From Desulfovibrio fairfieldensis (GTDB lineage: Bacteria > Desulfobacterota > Desulfovibrionia > Desulfovibrionales > Desulfovibrionaceae): 64,000 nucleotides of DNA. A program made the position numbers and the translations under genes. The stretch covers positions 2,074,501-2,138,500 of the forward strand of contig NZ_CP014229.1 in NCBI RefSeq assembly GCF_001553605.1. The letters are read 5' to 3'. Under the pieces are notes generated by a model, which saw only the letters and a program-made list of their open reading frames with translations, was not told the DNA's origin and ran no database searches. Each line of letters begins with the position of its first letter. Position 1 is the stretch's first letter. Below, piece by piece: positions 9,220 to 17,316 of this stretch.

Positions 9220-10311
9220 ATGCAACTGAACACCGCCTTTCAGGATCCCCAACTCTGCCGCGGTCTCCTGCAGCGCCTGGAACGCGCCCTGGACGGGCGC
9301 TCCATGCGTTTCATGGAGGTCTGCGGCACGCATACGGTAGCCATTTTCCAGAGCGGCCTGCGCTCCCTGCTGCCCGCCTCGGTCACCCACCTTTCCGGGC
9401 CGGGCTGTCCGGTCTGCGTGACGCACGACGCGGAAGTGGCGGCCTTCCTGGACCTGGCCGGTCGGGACAGGGTCATTGTGGCCACATTCGGCGATCTGCT
9501 GCGCGTGCCGGGGCCCGGCGGGCGCAGCCTCAAGCATGCCCAGGCCCAGGGCGCGCGCGTGGAAATCGTCTACTCGCCCCTGGACGCCCTGAGTCTGGCC
9601 GCGGCCAATCCCAACGACACAGTGGTTTTTCTGGGCATCGGCTTTGAGACCACCGCGCCCACGGTGGCGGCCACCCTGCTCACGGCCCGCCGGCGCAAGA
9701 TCGAAAATTTCTGCGTGCTTTCCCTGCACAAACTGGTGCCCCCGGCCCTGCGCGCCCTGCTGGACGACGCCTCCTGCGCGGTGGAGGCCTTTCTGCTGCC
9801 CGGCCACGTCTCCACCATTCTGGGTTTGCAGCCCTACGGCTTTCTGGCCTCGGAATACCATGTGCCGGGCGTGGTGGGCGGTTTTGAACCGGCGGACATC
9901 CTCCTGGCCCTCTGCCTCATGGCCGAACAACTGCGGGACAAGGCCCCGGCCGTGGTCAACGCCTATCCCCGCGCTGTGGACGACACGGGCAATCCCAAGG
10001 CGCGCGCCCTGCTGGAGCAGTTTTTCCAGCCCGCCGACGCGCTCTGGCGCGGCTTGGGCCGCATCCCTCAAAGCGGCCTGGCCCTGCGGCCCGAATACGC
10101 GGATCTCGACGCCATGGCCCGCCTGGACCTGCGCCTGCCCGAGGTGGCGTCCTTGCCCGGCTGCCGTTGCGGCGACGTGCTCAAGGGGCGCATTGCCCCC
10201 CCGGCCTGCCCGCTGTTCGGCAAAAAATGCACTCCGGCCACGCCCGTGGGACCCTGCATGGTTTCCACCGAGGGCAGTTGCGCGGCCTACTTCAAATATT
10301 CGGAGCATTGA
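9220..10311 (+). CDS. hypD: Hydrogenase maturation protein HypD
   Basis: 363 residues from the ATG at 9220; an upstream in-frame TTG at 9190 is less likely because family members begin just before the FMEVCGTHT motif. HypD is an iron-sulfur scaffold on which the Fe(CN)2CO centre of [NiFe] hydrogenases is assembled with HypC and HypE. Visible hallmarks are RFMEVCGTHT, GPGCPVCVT, the IGFETTAPT segment, the LPGHVS motif, and the C-terminal cysteine set CRCGDVLKG, PPACPLFGKKC, GPCMVSTEG-C that holds the [4Fe-4S] cluster. The stop at 10311 is directly followed by hypE. The likely client in this window is the Ech hydrogenase at 54500-59891. Confidence 0.95.
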   Translation: MQLNTAFQDPQLCRGLLQRLERALDGRSMRFMEVCGTHTVAIFQSGLRSLLPASVTHLSGPGCPVCVTHDAEVAAFLDLAGRDRVIVATFGDLLRVPGPGGRSLKHAQAQGARVEIVYSPLDALSLAAANPNDTVVFLGIGFETTAPTVAATLLTARRRKIENFCVLSLHKLVPPALRALLDDASCAVEAFLLPGHVSTILGLQPYGFLASEYHVPGVVGGFEPADILLALCLMAEQLRDKAPAVVNAYPRAVDDTGNPKARALLEQFFQPADALWRGLGRIPQSGLALRPEYADLDAMARLDLRLPEVASLPGCRCGDVLKGRIAPPACPLFGKKCTPATPVGPCMVSTEGSCAAYFKYSEH

Positions 10312-10314
10312 TTG

Positions 10315-11322
10315 ATGGACGATTGTCTCTTGCTGGATGCGGGCAGCGGCGGCCGGGCCTCACAACGCCTGGTGGCGCAGTGTTTTCTGCGCCATTTCGC
10401 CAACCCTCTGTTGGAACGCCTGGATGACGCGGCCCTGCTGGATGGTCTGCGCGGCCCCCTGGCCATGAGCACGGATTCCTACACCGTGACGCCGCTCTTT
10501 TTTCCGGGCGGCAGCATCGGCAGTCTGGCCGTGCACGGCACGGTCAATGACGTGTCCATGCTCGGCGCGCGGCCCCGCTATCTGAGCTGCGCCTTCATCC
10601 TGGAGGAAGGCCTGCCCCTGGACACCTTGGAGCGCGTGGTCGCGGACATGGGCCAGGCGGCCCGCACCGCCGATGTGCAGATCGTCACCGGCGACACCAA
10701 AGTGGTGCCGCGCGGGGTATGCGATAAAATCTTCATCAACACCACGGGCGTGGGCGAAATTTTCATTGACCCGGCCCCCTCCGGGCACAGCGCCCGCCCC
10801 GGCGACGCGGTGCTGATCAGCGGCGCGCTGGGCGACCATGGCCTGACCGTCATGGGCAGCCGCGAAAATCTCTCCTTTCTCACGGATGTGGCTTCGGATT
10901 CCGCGCCCCTGAATCGGATGATCGAGGACGTCATTGCCGCCGCCGGTGAAGTGCATGTGCTGCGCGACCCCACACGCGGCGGCCTGGCCACCACTCTGAA
11001 TGAAATCGCCGAACAGTCCCAGGTCTGCATCAACCTGGAAGAAGAGCGCATTCCGGTGCATGAGTCCGTTAAAAGCGGCTGCTCCTTCCTGGGCCTGGAC
11101 CCGCTCTATCTGGCCAATGAGGGCAAGTGCATCTGCATTCTGCCCGAAGACAGGGCCGAAGCCGCTCTGGCGGCCATGCGCGCCTCGCCTTACGGGGCCG
11201 AAGCCGCGCGCATCGGCAGCGTGAGCGAGGGCAAGGCCGGGCAGGTGCTGCTGCGCACGCGCATCGGCGGTCAGCGGCTGTTGGGGATGCTGGAAGGGGC
11301 GCAGTTGCCGCGCATCTGCTAG
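10315..11322 (+). CDS. hypE: Hydrogenase maturation protein HypE (carbamoyl dehydratase)
   Basis: 335 residues of the AIR-synthase-related superfamily. HypE receives a carbamoyl group from HypF on its C-terminal Cys and dehydrates it with ATP to a thiocyanate, the source of the cyanide ligands of [NiFe] hydrogenases. The C-terminus is exactly PRIC, the expected acceptor. Other family features are LDAGSGGRAS near the start, MSTDSYTVTPLFFPGG, the HGTVNDVSMLGA segment, GDTKVVPRG and DPTRGGLATTLNE. The hypD stop is immediately upstream; a TTG at 10312 is an alternative start. Immediately after its stop comes a dispersed repeat with a 33-bp perfect stem. Confidence 0.96.
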   Translation: MDDCLLLDAGSGGRASQRLVAQCFLRHFANPLLERLDDAALLDGLRGPLAMSTDSYTVTPLFFPGGSIGSLAVHGTVNDVSMLGARPRYLSCAFILEEGLPLDTLERVVADMGQAARTADVQIVTGDTKVVPRGVCDKIFINTTGVGEIFIDPAPSGHSARPGDAVLISGALGDHGLTVMGSRENLSFLTDVASDSAPLNRMIEDVIAAAGEVHVLRDPTRGGLATTLNEIAEQSQVCINLEEERIPVHESVKSGCSFLGLDPLYLANEGKCICILPEDRAEAALAAMRASPYGAEAARIGSVSEGKAGQVLLRTRIGGQRLLGMLEGAQLPRIC

Positions 11323-11327
11323 GAGCT

Positions 11328-11417
11328 GTTTCTAAATTGTCCTTTCGCTCTCTGCCTGCGTCAGGCTCGCCCCGTGCGAAGGATGGGGCGAGCCTGACGC
11401 AGGCAGAGAGCGAAAGG
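11328..11417. repeat. Dispersed repeat (family 3) ending in a 33-bp perfect inverted repeat
   Basis: The arms 11341-11373 and 11385-11417 are perfectly complementary over 33 bp around an 11-base loop. The left part (GTTTCTAAAT followed by CTTT-GC-CT-GC-GCGTCA) matches the beginning of the repeat at 43861. It lies between convergent hypE and the diguanylate cyclase gene. It can act as a bidirectional transcription barrier, although no T-tract follows on either strand. Confidence 0.85.
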
Positions 11418-11435
11418 TCATTAATCAGCGCTTCC

Positions 11436-12764
11436 CTAAACCAACCGCTCGCCGTCCTCGCCCAGAATGACAAGCCCGTCGCGACCCTCGTGCTTTACAT
11501 CGTACAGAGCCATGTCAGCCTTCTGAAACAGCTCGTCCATGCCGTGCGTCGCCTGTCCGGCCACTGCTCCGCCGACGCTCAGACTGACCGACAAGGCCCT
11601 GCCCCCGGAAGAAAAACCCTTCATCTGCCGCCGCAGGCGGACAATCCGCTCGGTCACCGCCCGCAGTGAGCCGAACTCTTTTATAAAGATCAAAAATTCA
11701 TCGCCGCCCCAGCGGCAAAGGATATCCTCTTTGCGAAAAGCGGTCCGCATGGCTTCGGCCATAAAGGCCAGCACCTCGTCGCCCACCGCGTGTCCGTAAT
11801 TGTCGTTGAAGCTCTTGAAAAAATCGACGTCCAGAATCAGAAGCAGACCCTCTTCCCCGCGTTGCGAGGAATGCAGATATTCGTCAATATCCTGTTCCGT
11901 GGCCACGCGATTGCACAGGCCGGTCACGGGGTCACGGCGACTCTGGAGAAAGAGCTCCTTGTTCTTGTACTCCATCTGCTTCAGGCGCGTAATATCCTGC
12001 GCGTAGGCGAAAAGATATTCCTTTTCCGGCTCAATGGAGTCACGGATCAGAGTCGTGGCGACGACGAAATTGTGGCGGCCGTCCTTGTAGATCACCGTGC
12101 AGTTCATGGTGCAGAAACCGTTGTTTTTGCGGATGTGCGGCACCAGATTGGCAAGGTTGAAGTAGTGCAGATAAGCCTCGCGCTCTTCCGGAGCCACGAT
12201 ATTCTCCGCGAACCAGTCGACCTGCTCCTTGAAGGTTCCCTTGGCGACCATATTGCCGGTGTCCGGGGTCACCATGCTGCATGCGCCGCTTTCCAGATCC
12301 GCGATGAGAAAATCCTCGCACAGATTCTGGGCCATGAAGCGGATGCCCTCGTCCTGCAACTCGATCTTCTTGCGCTCGTTCAGGCGCGCAACAACCTCTT
12401 CGGTATCGTCGTAATAGGCGATAATGACGCTGCGCTTTTCTTCGGAGGCATAGATGAAATTGGCCTTGAGCCAGGCGATTTCGCCGGAAAGTTTGCGCCG
12501 CCGGTAGGTAAAGCTGGGCTTTTTCCGGCTCTCCAGCATGGCGGCAATGACAGGCAGCGACATCTTCTCCAGATACTCTTCCCTGTCCTCGGGCAGCACA
12601 AAGCGCTCGGCCACGCTGCGCACCTGGACGGCATGATCGCCCTGCTCCGGAATATGCGCGTAGGCGTCGCTGCCCACGTATTTCACATAGCGGCCGGTGG
12701 ACAGGTCCACGACCATGACGAATTCATAATCGTGCTGCACTATCGTCCGCAGGATATCGACCAT
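11436..12764 (-). CDS. Diguanylate cyclase with N-terminal PAS-like sensor region
   Basis: 442 residues. The C-terminal half (about 275-435) is a GGDEF domain that makes c-di-GMP from two GTP. The catalytic motif GGDEF is intact at about residue 350, preceded exactly five residues upstream by RKED, an RxxD inhibitory I-site, so product feedback inhibition is expected. The substrate/metal region LDVDFFKSFNDNYGHAVGD is present. The N-terminal 265 residues look like two PAS-type modules (for example the YRRRKLSGEIAWLKANFI stretch) and lack membrane segments, so the enzyme is probably cytoplasmic. The ligand is unknown. The gene stands alone, convergent with hypE. Confidence 0.9.
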   Translation of the reverse strand: MVDILRTIVQHDYEFVMVVDLSTGRYVKYVGSDAYAHIPEQGDHAVQVRSVAERFVLPEDREEYLEKMSLPVIAAMLESRKKPSFTYRRRKLSGEIAWLKANFIYASEEKRSVIIAYYDDTEEVVARLNERKKIELQDEGIRFMAQNLCEDFLIADLESGACSMVTPDTGNMVAKGTFKEQVDWFAENIVAPEEREAYLHYFNLANLVPHIRKNNGFCTMNCTVIYKDGRHNFVVATTLIRDSIEPEKEYLFAYAQDITRLKQMEYKNKELFLQSRRDPVTGLCNRVATEQDIDEYLHSSQRGEEGLLLILDVDFFKSFNDNYGHAVGDEVLAFMAEAMRTAFRKEDILCRWGGDEFLIFIKEFGSLRAVTERIVRLRRQMKGFSSGGRALSVSLSVGGAVAGQATHGMDELFQKADMALYDVKHEGRDGLVILGEDGERLV

Positions 12765-12825
12765 CGCACTTCCCCCGGTGATCCGGCAGCCGTTTGAGAA
12801 CGTGGCAACAAAAACACGTCCGCCG

Positions 12826-13554
12826 TCAGCGCGTGCCTTCCTCTCCGCCGGTTTTCGACTTCCGGCTTACAATCAATGACATATAGGGCGGCGTGCTGTC
12901 CACTGCGGCCACGCCGCGCCGGATATGTTCCTCAGGCTGTTCCACGTGGCTGGCGAGCAGGCAGTCCGCGTCACGGCCCGTGCTTTGCAAGGCTTCGCGG
13001 ATGGCCGGGAAGTTGCGGTAGGCCTTGAGGATCACCGCTGTGTCCGCATTGTCCAGTTCCGCGGCCAGGTCGTCCCGCCCGTTGATGCCGGGCAGAATGC
13101 GCAGCTTCTCGCCGCCTTCGCAGAGCACCGTGCCCGTGCGTGCGGCCGCGGCCTGAAAGGAGGTAATGCCGGGCACGATCGCCACCGGCAGGTGGGGCGC
13201 GACTTCCCGCAGGGTGCGCAGCAGATAGCCGAAGGTGCTGTACACCAGCGGATCGCCGATGGTCAGGAAGGCCGCGTTTTCCCCGCCTTCCAATACATCA
13301 CGGGCGGCTTCGGCGGCTTTGAGCCAGGCCGCGCGCAGAATCCCGGCGTCGCGGGTCATGGGAAATTCCAGGCGCAGCAGGCGCGCGTCCGCGCGCAGAT
13401 GGGGCCGGGCTGTGTCCAGGGCGGCGGAATAGTCGTTGCGCGGCGAGGCCGCCGCCAGGATCACGTCCACCGTGCGCAGGACGTTCACGGCCCGCAGAGT
13501 CAGCAGATCCGGCGCGCCGGGGCCCACGCCCAGTCCGTAAAGAGTTCCGGTCAT
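12826..13554 (-). CDS. cobI/cbiL: Precorrin-2/cobalt-factor-II C20-methyltransferase
   Basis: 242 residues from the ATG at 13554; an in-frame extension of 49 residues upstream is repeat DNA and is not used. It is a tetrapyrrole (corrin/porphyrin) methylase: the N-terminus GTLYGLGVGPGAPDLLTLRA has the family GxGPG loop, and the SAM-binding LTIGDPLVYSTF and VPGITSFQAAAA segments follow. It methylates C20 of precorrin-2 or its cobalt form in B12 synthesis. It is the last gene after the btuCDF-like transporter and a cobalamin riboswitch, separated from btuF by a 130-bp dispersed repeat, so it may be co-regulated if transcription passes the repeat. Confidence 0.88.
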   Translation of the reverse strand: MTGTLYGLGVGPGAPDLLTLRAVNVLRTVDVILAAASPRNDYSAALDTARPHLRADARLLRLEFPMTRDAGILRAAWLKAAEAARDVLEGGENAAFLTIGDPLVYSTFGYLLRTLREVAPHLPVAIVPGITSFQAAAARTGTVLCEGGEKLRILPGINGRDDLAAELDNADTAVILKAYRNFPAIREALQSTGRDADCLLASHVEQPEEHIRRGVAAVDSTPPYMSLIVSRKSKTGGEEGTR

Positions 13555-13599
13555 ATCTTGCTCGCTTGCTCGTTGGTTATCAGATGTAATATTCCGCCC

Positions 13600-13729
13600 G
13601 GCACGATAGGAGTTTTGCCCGCCGGCGAGGAGAACAAGCTTTTTCTGCAGCGCAGTGGACTCTTCTGGTCCATGAGCGGAATAAAAAGCGCTGTTCGACA
13701 ACGTCCAGCGGGCAAAAGAACATCGTGCC
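13600..13729. repeat. Dispersed repeat (family 3) with long terminal inverted repeats
   Basis: The ends are complementary: GGCACGAT plus AGGAGTTTTGCCCGC on one side against GCGGGCAAAAGAAC plus ATCGTGCC on the other. The interior on the minus strand aligns with the copy at 43861-43995. It begins at the stop codon of the btuF-like gene and ends 45 bp before cobI. It could fold as a long RNA hairpin. Confidence 0.7.
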
Positions 13730-14688
13730 TAAGGATGAAGCCAGCGCTCCAACCCCTCCGCCGCCTCCACGGCGCGGGGGCCGGGCCGGGCGAAACGGTC
13801 CTCATCCACCACAAGTACCCGTCCCGTGCGCACGGCGCGCAAATCCCGGTAATGGGCGCGCTCGGACAGAGGCTGCGGATCGGGATTCATGGGGCCCTTC
13901 TGGATCAGGTAGGCGTCCGGGTCAGCCAGAATCAAGGCCTCCTCGTTGAAGCGCACCAGTTTCTTGTCGTCCGCGACCACGTTTTCGCCCCCGGCCACGG
14001 CAATGATCTCATTGACGATGCTGCCTTGCCCGGCGGCCAACAGATTGGGATAGCGCACTTCATAGAAAACGCGCACCGGCTTTTCCCCGGCATGGCGCGC
14101 CCGCAGCGTTGCCAGGCGCGCCCGCCAGTCCAGAATCAGCCCGGCGGCCTTCCGCTCGCGTCCCGTGAGACGCCCTAGCTTTTCCAGCACATCGAACATC
14201 TTGTCAAAAGAATCCATCTCAAACGTCAGCACATTGATGCCCAGTTTACGCAGGGCTTCGGTCTGCAACAGCGCCTCGCGCCGTCCGGCGAGCTGAAGCA
14301 CCAGATCCGGCTTCTGAGCCACGATCAGTTCCGCATTGGGCCGCATATGGGTGCCTATGGCGGGCAGACCGGCCAGCTCCGGCAGATGGGCGTCGGCCAC
14401 GGTGCGCGCCACCAGCAGGCCGCGCGCGTCCAGGGCCAGCAGCAGCTCGTTGTAGGCGCCGTACAGGGCGATGATCCGCTCGGCCGGTTTATCCAGAGTC
14501 AGCGTGACGCCCGTGTCGTCAACCACCTCAATGGGAGCCGTCTGAACCGGGGCCGGATTCAGGCCCGTCAGCAGCAGAACCAGCAGCAAAATTGACGGCG
14601 CCGTTGCTCCACGGCCCGGAAGCGCGCCCCAGCAGCGCCTGGGGCAGGCCCCAGCGCGGATGCGGAAAAACCCGGATGGGAATATCAT
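13729..14688 (-). CDS. btuF: Cobalamin ABC transporter substrate-binding protein (BtuF-like)
   Basis: About 319 residues from the ATG at 14688; another ATG at 14739 is possible, and both overlap the ATPase gene by more than 150 bp. A hydrophobic stretch (SILLLVLLLTGL) about 30 residues in serves as signal sequence; no lipobox is obvious. The mature part begins with PIEVVDDTGVTLTLDKPAERII, the classical start of periplasmic-binding-protein family 8 (FepB/BtuF). Two lobes are joined by a long helix. Iron-siderophore proteins share this fold; cobalamin is preferred because the operon begins with a cobalamin riboswitch and ends with a corrin methyltransferase. Its substrate would be delivered to the BtuC-like permease. 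Confidence 0.8.
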   Translation of the reverse strand: MIFPSGFFRIRAGACPRRCWGALPGRGATAPSILLLVLLLTGLNPAPVQTAPIEVVDDTGVTLTLDKPAERIIALYGAYNELLLALDARGLLVARTVADAHLPELAGLPAIGTHMRPNAELIVAQKPDLVLQLAGRREALLQTEALRKLGINVLTFEMDSFDKMFDVLEKLGRLTGRERKAAGLILDWRARLATLRARHAGEKPVRVFYEVRYPNLLAAGQGSIVNEIIAVAGGENVVADDKKLVRFNEEALILADPDAYLIQKGPMNPDPQPLSERAHYRDLRAVRTGRVLVVDEDRFARPGPRAVEAAEGLERWLHP

Positions 14689-15442
14689 ACAGGACACTGA
14701 GTTTCTCCTCGGTAAAGACCTCGGACACGGGGCCGTCAAAGAGTACCCGGCCGTTTTTCAGGCCCATGAGCCTGGTTGCATACAAGGCGGCCAGATTGCA
14801 GTCGTGCATGGCCATGAGCACGCAGGCCCCGGCGGCCCGGCGGCGCTCCAGCAGATCAAAAAGTTCCACCATGCGGGCCAGATCCAGACCGGCGGCCAGC
14901 TCGTCCAGCAGGAGCAGCGGGCTCTCCTGGGCCAGAGCCCGCGCCAGCAGCACCCGCTGCAGTTCCCCGCCGGAAAGCTCCCCCACGCGGCGCGCGGCCA
15001 GAGCGGCGGCTCCGGTGGCGGCCAGGGCCTGTCCGACGGCGGCGTAGTCCCGCCGTCCGTAGCCGCCCAGCCAGGAGAGGTAGGGATAGCGCCCCAGCAG
15101 GACCATCTGACGCACACTCAGGCCGGACGGACATTCCGCGCGTTGCGGCACCACGGCCGCCAGCCGGGCGCGTTCGCGCGGACGCAGGCCATCCAGCGGC
15201 CTGTCCGCCAAACGTATGCCGCCGCCCTGGGGCCGCAGCACGCCGGAAATGCAACGCAGCAAGGTGGTTTTGCCGCTGCCGTTAGGTCCCAGCAGGGCCA
15301 CGCTTTCTCCGCCTCGCGCCGCCAGGCTCACGCCGCGCAGCACGGGCCGCCCGGCATAGCCCGCCGTGAGATTGCGCACGTCCAGCATCGGCCCTTCCAC
15401 TGCTCTGCTCAGCGGCCTGTCCATTGATCGTGCGCCGGACAT
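14528..15442 (-). CDS. btuD: Cobalamin/iron-siderophore ABC transporter ATP-binding protein (BtuD-like)
   Basis: 304 residues. Walker A is GPNGSGKTT, the Q-loop lies in VVPQRAE, the ABC signature is LSGGELQR, and Walker B with catalytic Glu is LLLLDE, followed by AAGLD and the switch His in MAMHD. The ATG at 15442 shares a base with the TGA of the permease (TGATG), which indicates translational coupling. The first 18 residues before MLDVRNLTAGY are extra, so an internal start is an alternative. The C-terminal 60 residues, beyond the domain, overlap the btuF reading frame and are Gly/Ser/Ala-rich, suggesting that the true end of useful protein is earlier. Confidence 0.88.
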   Translation of the reverse strand: MSGARSMDRPLSRAVEGPMLDVRNLTAGYAGRPVLRGVSLAARGGESVALLGPNGSGKTTLLRCISGVLRPQGGGIRLADRPLDGLRPRERARLAAVVPQRAECPSGLSVRQMVLLGRYPYLSWLGGYGRRDYAAVGQALAATGAAALAARRVGELSGGELQRVLLARALAQESPLLLLDELAAGLDLARMVELFDLLERRRAAGACVLMAMHDCNLAALYATRLMGLKNGRVLFDGPVSEVFTEEKLSVLYDIPIRVFPHPRWGLPQALLGRASGPWSNGAVNFAAGSAADGPESGPGSDGSH

Positions 15443-16527
15443 CAGCGCCGCCGCACCAGAAGGGCGAAAAACGGCCCGCCCAACAGGGCCGTGACCACGC
15501 CCACGGGCAATTCCTGGCCGCCGCCCAGCACGCTGCGGGCCAGGACGTCAGCCCAGACCAGCAGTACGCCGCCGCCGAAAAAGGCCCCGGCCAGCAAAGG
15601 GCCGTGCCCCGGTCCCAGCAAAAGGCGCAGCACATGCGGCACTACCAGGCCCACAAAGCCGATCACTCCGGCCACGGCCACGCAACCGGCGGTCATGCAG
15701 CTGGCCCCGGCCAACAGCCAGAAGCGCGCCCGGCCCACATTAAGGCCCAGTTGCGCGGCCTGCTCGTCGCCCAGCGAAAGCACGTCCAAGGCCCGCCAGC
15801 CCAGACCCACGGCCAGCAGACCGGGAATAAGGGTCGCCAGCAGCAGGGGCAGACTGTCCCAGCCCCGGCCTTGGAGCGAGCCCAGAATCCAGAACACGAT
15901 GCTGGTCACGGATTCCTCATTGAGAGCCTTGACCAGGGCCACCAGGGCCCCCAGAAAGGCGGCCACGGCAATACCCGCCAGAATCACGCTTTCGCGGCTG
16001 AAATCCCCCTTGCCCCGGCCCAGCCAGAGCGCGCCGCACAGGGCCAGCAGGGCCCCGGCCAGAGCGGCGGGAGCCACCAACCCGGCCTGGGTCACTCCCG
16101 CCGCATGGCCCAGAATCCGCCCCAGCCACAGGCCGAACCCGCCGCCGACGCCGCCCAGGGCGATAGCCATGCTGGCGCCGCAGGCCGCACCGGCGGAAAT
16201 GCCAAGAGTGAAAGGATCGGCCAGGGGATTGCGCAGTACGCCTTGCAGGGCCACGCCGGCCACGGCCAGCGCGCCGCCGCAAAGTGCCGCCAGACAGACC
16301 CGCGCCAGACGGATCTGCCCCACTACCAGGAGTTGGGAGGCGTCCACCGGAGCGGCGGCCAGGCCCAGGCTCGCGGCCAGCGCGCGGAAAACCTCATTCA
16401 CGCCCAGCGGGAACGGCCCCGGCAGACAGGCCAGCGGCAGGGAGCATAGCCAGAGCGCCGCCAGCCCGGCCAGGGCAAGGCAAAGGGACCGCGCCCGGGG
16501 CGGCCGGGAAAGGGCATCTATGTGCAT
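15442..16527 (-). CDS. btuC: Cobalamin/iron-siderophore ABC transporter permease (BtuC/FecCD family)
   Basis: 361 residues from the ATG at 16527, chosen because the longer frame to 16641 would run through the intrinsic terminator of the riboswitch leader. About ten transmembrane segments are visible. FecCD hallmarks include QLRLAR-like RIRLARVC, the LQGVLRNPLADPFTLGISAGA segment and the cytoplasmic loop that contacts the ATPase, followed by GFVGLVVPHVLRLLLG. It forms the membrane pore of the vitamin B12 importer with the following BtuD- and BtuF-like proteins. It is the first gene after the riboswitch. Confidence 0.88.
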   Translation of the reverse strand: MHIDALSRPPRARSLCLALAGLAALWLCSLPLACLPGPFPLGVNEVFRALAASLGLAAAPVDASQLLVVGQIRLARVCLAALCGGALAVAGVALQGVLRNPLADPFTLGISAGAACGASMAIALGGVGGGFGLWLGRILGHAAGVTQAGLVAPAALAGALLALCGALWLGRGKGDFSRESVILAGIAVAAFLGALVALVKALNEESVTSIVFWILGSLQGRGWDSLPLLLATLIPGLLAVGLGWRALDVLSLGDEQAAQLGLNVGRARFWLLAGASCMTAGCVAVAGVIGFVGLVVPHVLRLLLGPGHGPLLAGAFFGGGVLLVWADVLARSVLGGGQELPVGVVTALLGGPFFALLVRRR

Positions 16528-16548
16528 ATCATATGGGGCTATGCGGAC

Positions 16549-16579
16549 AAAAAAAGCCTCTTCCATACCTGGAAGAGGC
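16549..16579 (-). terminator. Intrinsic terminator in the cobalamin riboswitch leader
   Basis: On the minus strand GCCTCTTCC, a 6-base loop, GGAAGAGGC and then seven T. It lies between the aptamer and the btuC start, so it is the likely expression platform: bound cobalamin would favour termination. Confidence 0.85.
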
Positions 16580-16634
16580 CCGTATTTCCTCTGCCTGACC
16601 GGCAAAAACCCGTTGCCGGAGAACATCTCACGCC

Positions 16635-16668
16635 AGAGCAATGCACTTTTTCAAAGTTAAGCTGCTCC
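16635..16668. repeat. Single-hairpin copy of dispersed repeat family 2
   Basis: AGAGCA, then ACTTTTTCAAAGT, then GCTGCTC: the same AGAGC-ACTTTGAAA-GCTCT pattern seen at 19564, 22421, 50964 and 60479. It lies in the riboswitch leader between aptamer and terminator, where it might disturb or contribute to folding. Confidence 0.6.
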
Positions 16669-16687
16669 AGGAGCGCGAAAATGGGCA

Positions 16688-16866
16688 CGGCAGGTCTTCC
16701 GGCTTGATCCCCTTGCCCCGGCCTTCCCGTTTCCAGTGGCACAAAATGGGGCGCGGTTTGCGGATCTCACGGCGGCGGGTCCGCTCCCGTTTTACACGGG
16801 ATTCCCTTTTCAAGCCGTTCCGCGTTGCTCCGCCGGTCCGGCTACCGTTGCCAGAGGCACATTAGG
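16688..16866 (-). promoter_or_regulatory. Cobalamin riboswitch aptamer
   Basis: Read on the minus strand, the conserved core is plain: GAAAAGGGAATCCCGTGTAA, then CGGGAGCGGACCCGCCGCCG with TGA, then TTTGTGCCACTGG, and finally the B12 box AGCCGGAAGACCTGCC (plus-strand 16689-16704). The order and spacing match the adenosylcobalamin aptamer. A terminator follows at 16549-16579 and then btuC, so it controls cobalamin import and cobI through attenuation. Confidence 0.93.
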
Positions 16867-17316
16867 CGCGGCGCGCGGCCCTGTCAATGCGGCCGGACAG
16901 ATGCATCTGACTCCAGCTTTTAAGGCATCTTATTTGCCGGGATTATCCGTCAAAACCGGCCTGTTCGACGTTGGCGGCGTCATCCGGCGTTTTTGCCGCT
17001 CACGTACTTGAGTACAGCCCTGCTCTTGATGCCCGTAAGGCTCGCCCGGCTCGCCAACGGGCACGGCCCTTTGGGCCGCCTTTCGGTCGGTTTCCACGCA
17101 AAAAAGCGCCATTTTCCTTGCCAACGCCGAAGAATCTTAGTTTTTAGAATTCTCCCGGCACCAGCCATCCGCCTGCGCTTCGCTCCGGCGGAGCAAAGGT
17201 GGCTTTGCCCAACTCTTGGGAAAGAGTATATGATAAATACCAATATATTGAACCAGCTGTATAAATTAAATGAACTTTTATACGCTTGCCCAAGGTAGAC
17301 GCGCGACGGATCAGCC
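16867..17316. other. 450-bp gene-free stretch with degenerate repeat
   Basis: No credible gene is seen. Bases about 16960-17110 resemble, on the opposite strand, the middle of the repeat element at 60479-60737: both carry CTCTTGATGCC, CGGGCACGGCCCT and GGGCCGCC followed by CGGTCGGT. The last 100 bases are AT-rich (around TATATGATAAATACCAATAT) and could hold a promoter reading toward either side. Confidence 0.55.

Noticed and set aside
13555..13728. Possible second cobalamin riboswitch between btuF and cobI
   Set aside because: The stretch lacks the B12 box and the AAAAGGGAA core; it matches the family 3 repeat at 43861 instead.
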